Assembly: GCA_013396995.1 (NCBI GenBank)
Contig: VWZP01007456.1
Span: forward strand, 1,389,231 to 1,453,230
Length of the DNA: 64,000 nucleotides
Source of the DNA: Dicaeum eximium
Taxonomy: Eukaryota; Chordata; Aves; Passeriformes; Dicaeidae
Reading direction: 5' to 3'
A program made the translations under genes and the position numbers. How positions within the stretch are numbered: the first letter of the stretch is position 1; every line of letters starts with the position of its first letter. The notes beneath the pieces are model-generated. The model was not told the origin of the DNA. It did not search any database and saw only the letters and a list, made by a program, of their open reading frames with translations. Below are positions 63,143 to 64,000 of the stretch, in pieces.

Positions 63143-64000
63143 TATTTTTTTTTTCTGTCTTACTTATATTTTTCTCCCCCGCTAAATACTTTGCTTCAAC
63201 TGCTGAATGTTTTATGTTTAAGATGTCTTTTGTCACTGACCACAAGCTCCTGCAGGCAAAGAGGACTAAAACTCATCCTGACTTCTGAGGAGGTGCCCTT
63301 GGCAAATAGGGACTCAGAATAATGAAAAGCCCATGACGAGGCAGGGTGACCTCAGATGGGAAAGGAGACTGGAGAGTAGATACCTCTGTAAACCCTGTGT
63401 ATCTTTGTGTTCTATGCATCTTCTTCTCATTGAAACATACAGTAATGCTCGCTGTCCTGGGCAGCACCAGTTCAACCAGGCACCTCAACAAAGTGATTTA
63501 TTCGCATTACTGCTCAAACAAACTGAAAACGCGCTGCAGCAGAACACGTTGGAGGGAGACGAATGATCAGTCACATCAGGACCCCTTTATGCTGTGCTGG
63601 CAGTATAAGGCATTTAATAACAAAGAAATGCAGCCCCTGTAGCCCTCCCTGGGCATGTGCCTGGCTGGGTGCAGATGGCAGATTTGTGTGGTATGAGGCC
63701 AGCTGTAGGATTTTGGCTGTGTTCCTCTGAGCTCTGCTGTCGTGCAGTGCCTGTTGGAGACCCTTGCGAGAACGGTGTAAACAGGCATGGCGTGAATGAG
63801 GATAAGACCCTAATATGAAAGCTGAGTACATACCACAGAAATCTCCACTGGGCTAGGCAAATGCCTGCTAGGAATTACTGGTATCATATTACTTATTTAT
63901 TTATATCAAAACATTTTCTTTCCTTTACTTAAAAATCATTATTTCCTTTACTTAAAACTTATAGGAAAATGCAGCCACAGACTACCATGAGCCCCCTAAT

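Larger units (their letters stand above)
62312..64000. other. non-coding right flank
   Basis: The CpG density falls back to background after about 62150. The only repeat is a 25-T tract at 62529-62553. No open frame here shows a recognisable domain. Part of this stretch could be the 3' UTR of the candidate microprotein transcript. Confidence 0.5.

Noticed and set aside
1..64000. CRISPR arrays, operons, phage or plasmid modules
   Set aside because: No regularly spaced repeats with unique spacers and no prokaryotic gene organisation. The window is vertebrate intronic DNA.
1..64000. tRNA, rRNA or other structured RNA genes
   Set aside because: I found no tRNA A/B box pair with a cloverleaf and no rRNA block by reading. 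A tRNAscan-SE or Infernal run would be decisive.

Overview
This window is vertebrate nuclear DNA, most likely avian and plausibly from a songbird. The evidence is long AT-rich introns with GT-AG splice sites, a CR1 LINE carrying the bird-type 3' end, and a solo LTR that resembles songbird endogenous retrovirus LTRs. No bacterial-style gene packing, operon, CRISPR array or phage module is present. Nearly all open frames above 60 codons are chance frames in non-coding DNA, and many begin at a non-ATG codon.

The one clearly recognisable protein-coding gene is on the minus strand and reads right to left. It is the 5' part of a microtubule cross-linking factor of the MTCL/SOGA family, best matched to MTCL1 (SOGA2). 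Exon 1 ends at 59594, and most of its coding part lies in a 599-bp run of N (59709-60307). Exon 2 is 48395-48171 (75 codons) and exon 3 is 46663-46505 (53 codons). All three visible junctions are phase 0 and together encode a continuous coiled coil. Intron 1 is 11,198 bp and intron 2 is 1,507 bp. Intron 3 fills everything left of 46505 and continues out of the window, so the rest of the gene is not here.

Layout: 1-46504 is intron 3. It holds an (AAAAG)n microsatellite beside a 436-bp gap (5725-6313), a CR1 3' tail (about 22372-22432), a CR1 LINE split by a solo LTR (about 35875-37334), an AGGAG minisatellite (43804-43855) and scattered homopolymer tracts. 46505-59594 holds exons 3 and 2, intron 2 and intron 1; intron 1 carries an ancient antisense CR1/L3-like remnant and a local cluster of CpGs. 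59150-62150 is a CpG island containing MTCL1 exon 1, its 5' UTR and its promoter. 62138-62311, on the plus strand and divergent from MTCL1, is a 57-codon ATG-started frame. It could encode a small, very basic, single-hydrophobic-segment protein, and an AATAAA lies about 0.8 kb downstream. I do not recognise it, and it is the most interesting candidate in the window. 62312-64000 has no other supportable gene.

Only the coding signal (exon phases, splice sites, family-conserved coiled coil) and the repeats are read directly. The species group, the MTCL1-versus-paralogue call and the microprotein are inferences from memory of the families, with no database search.
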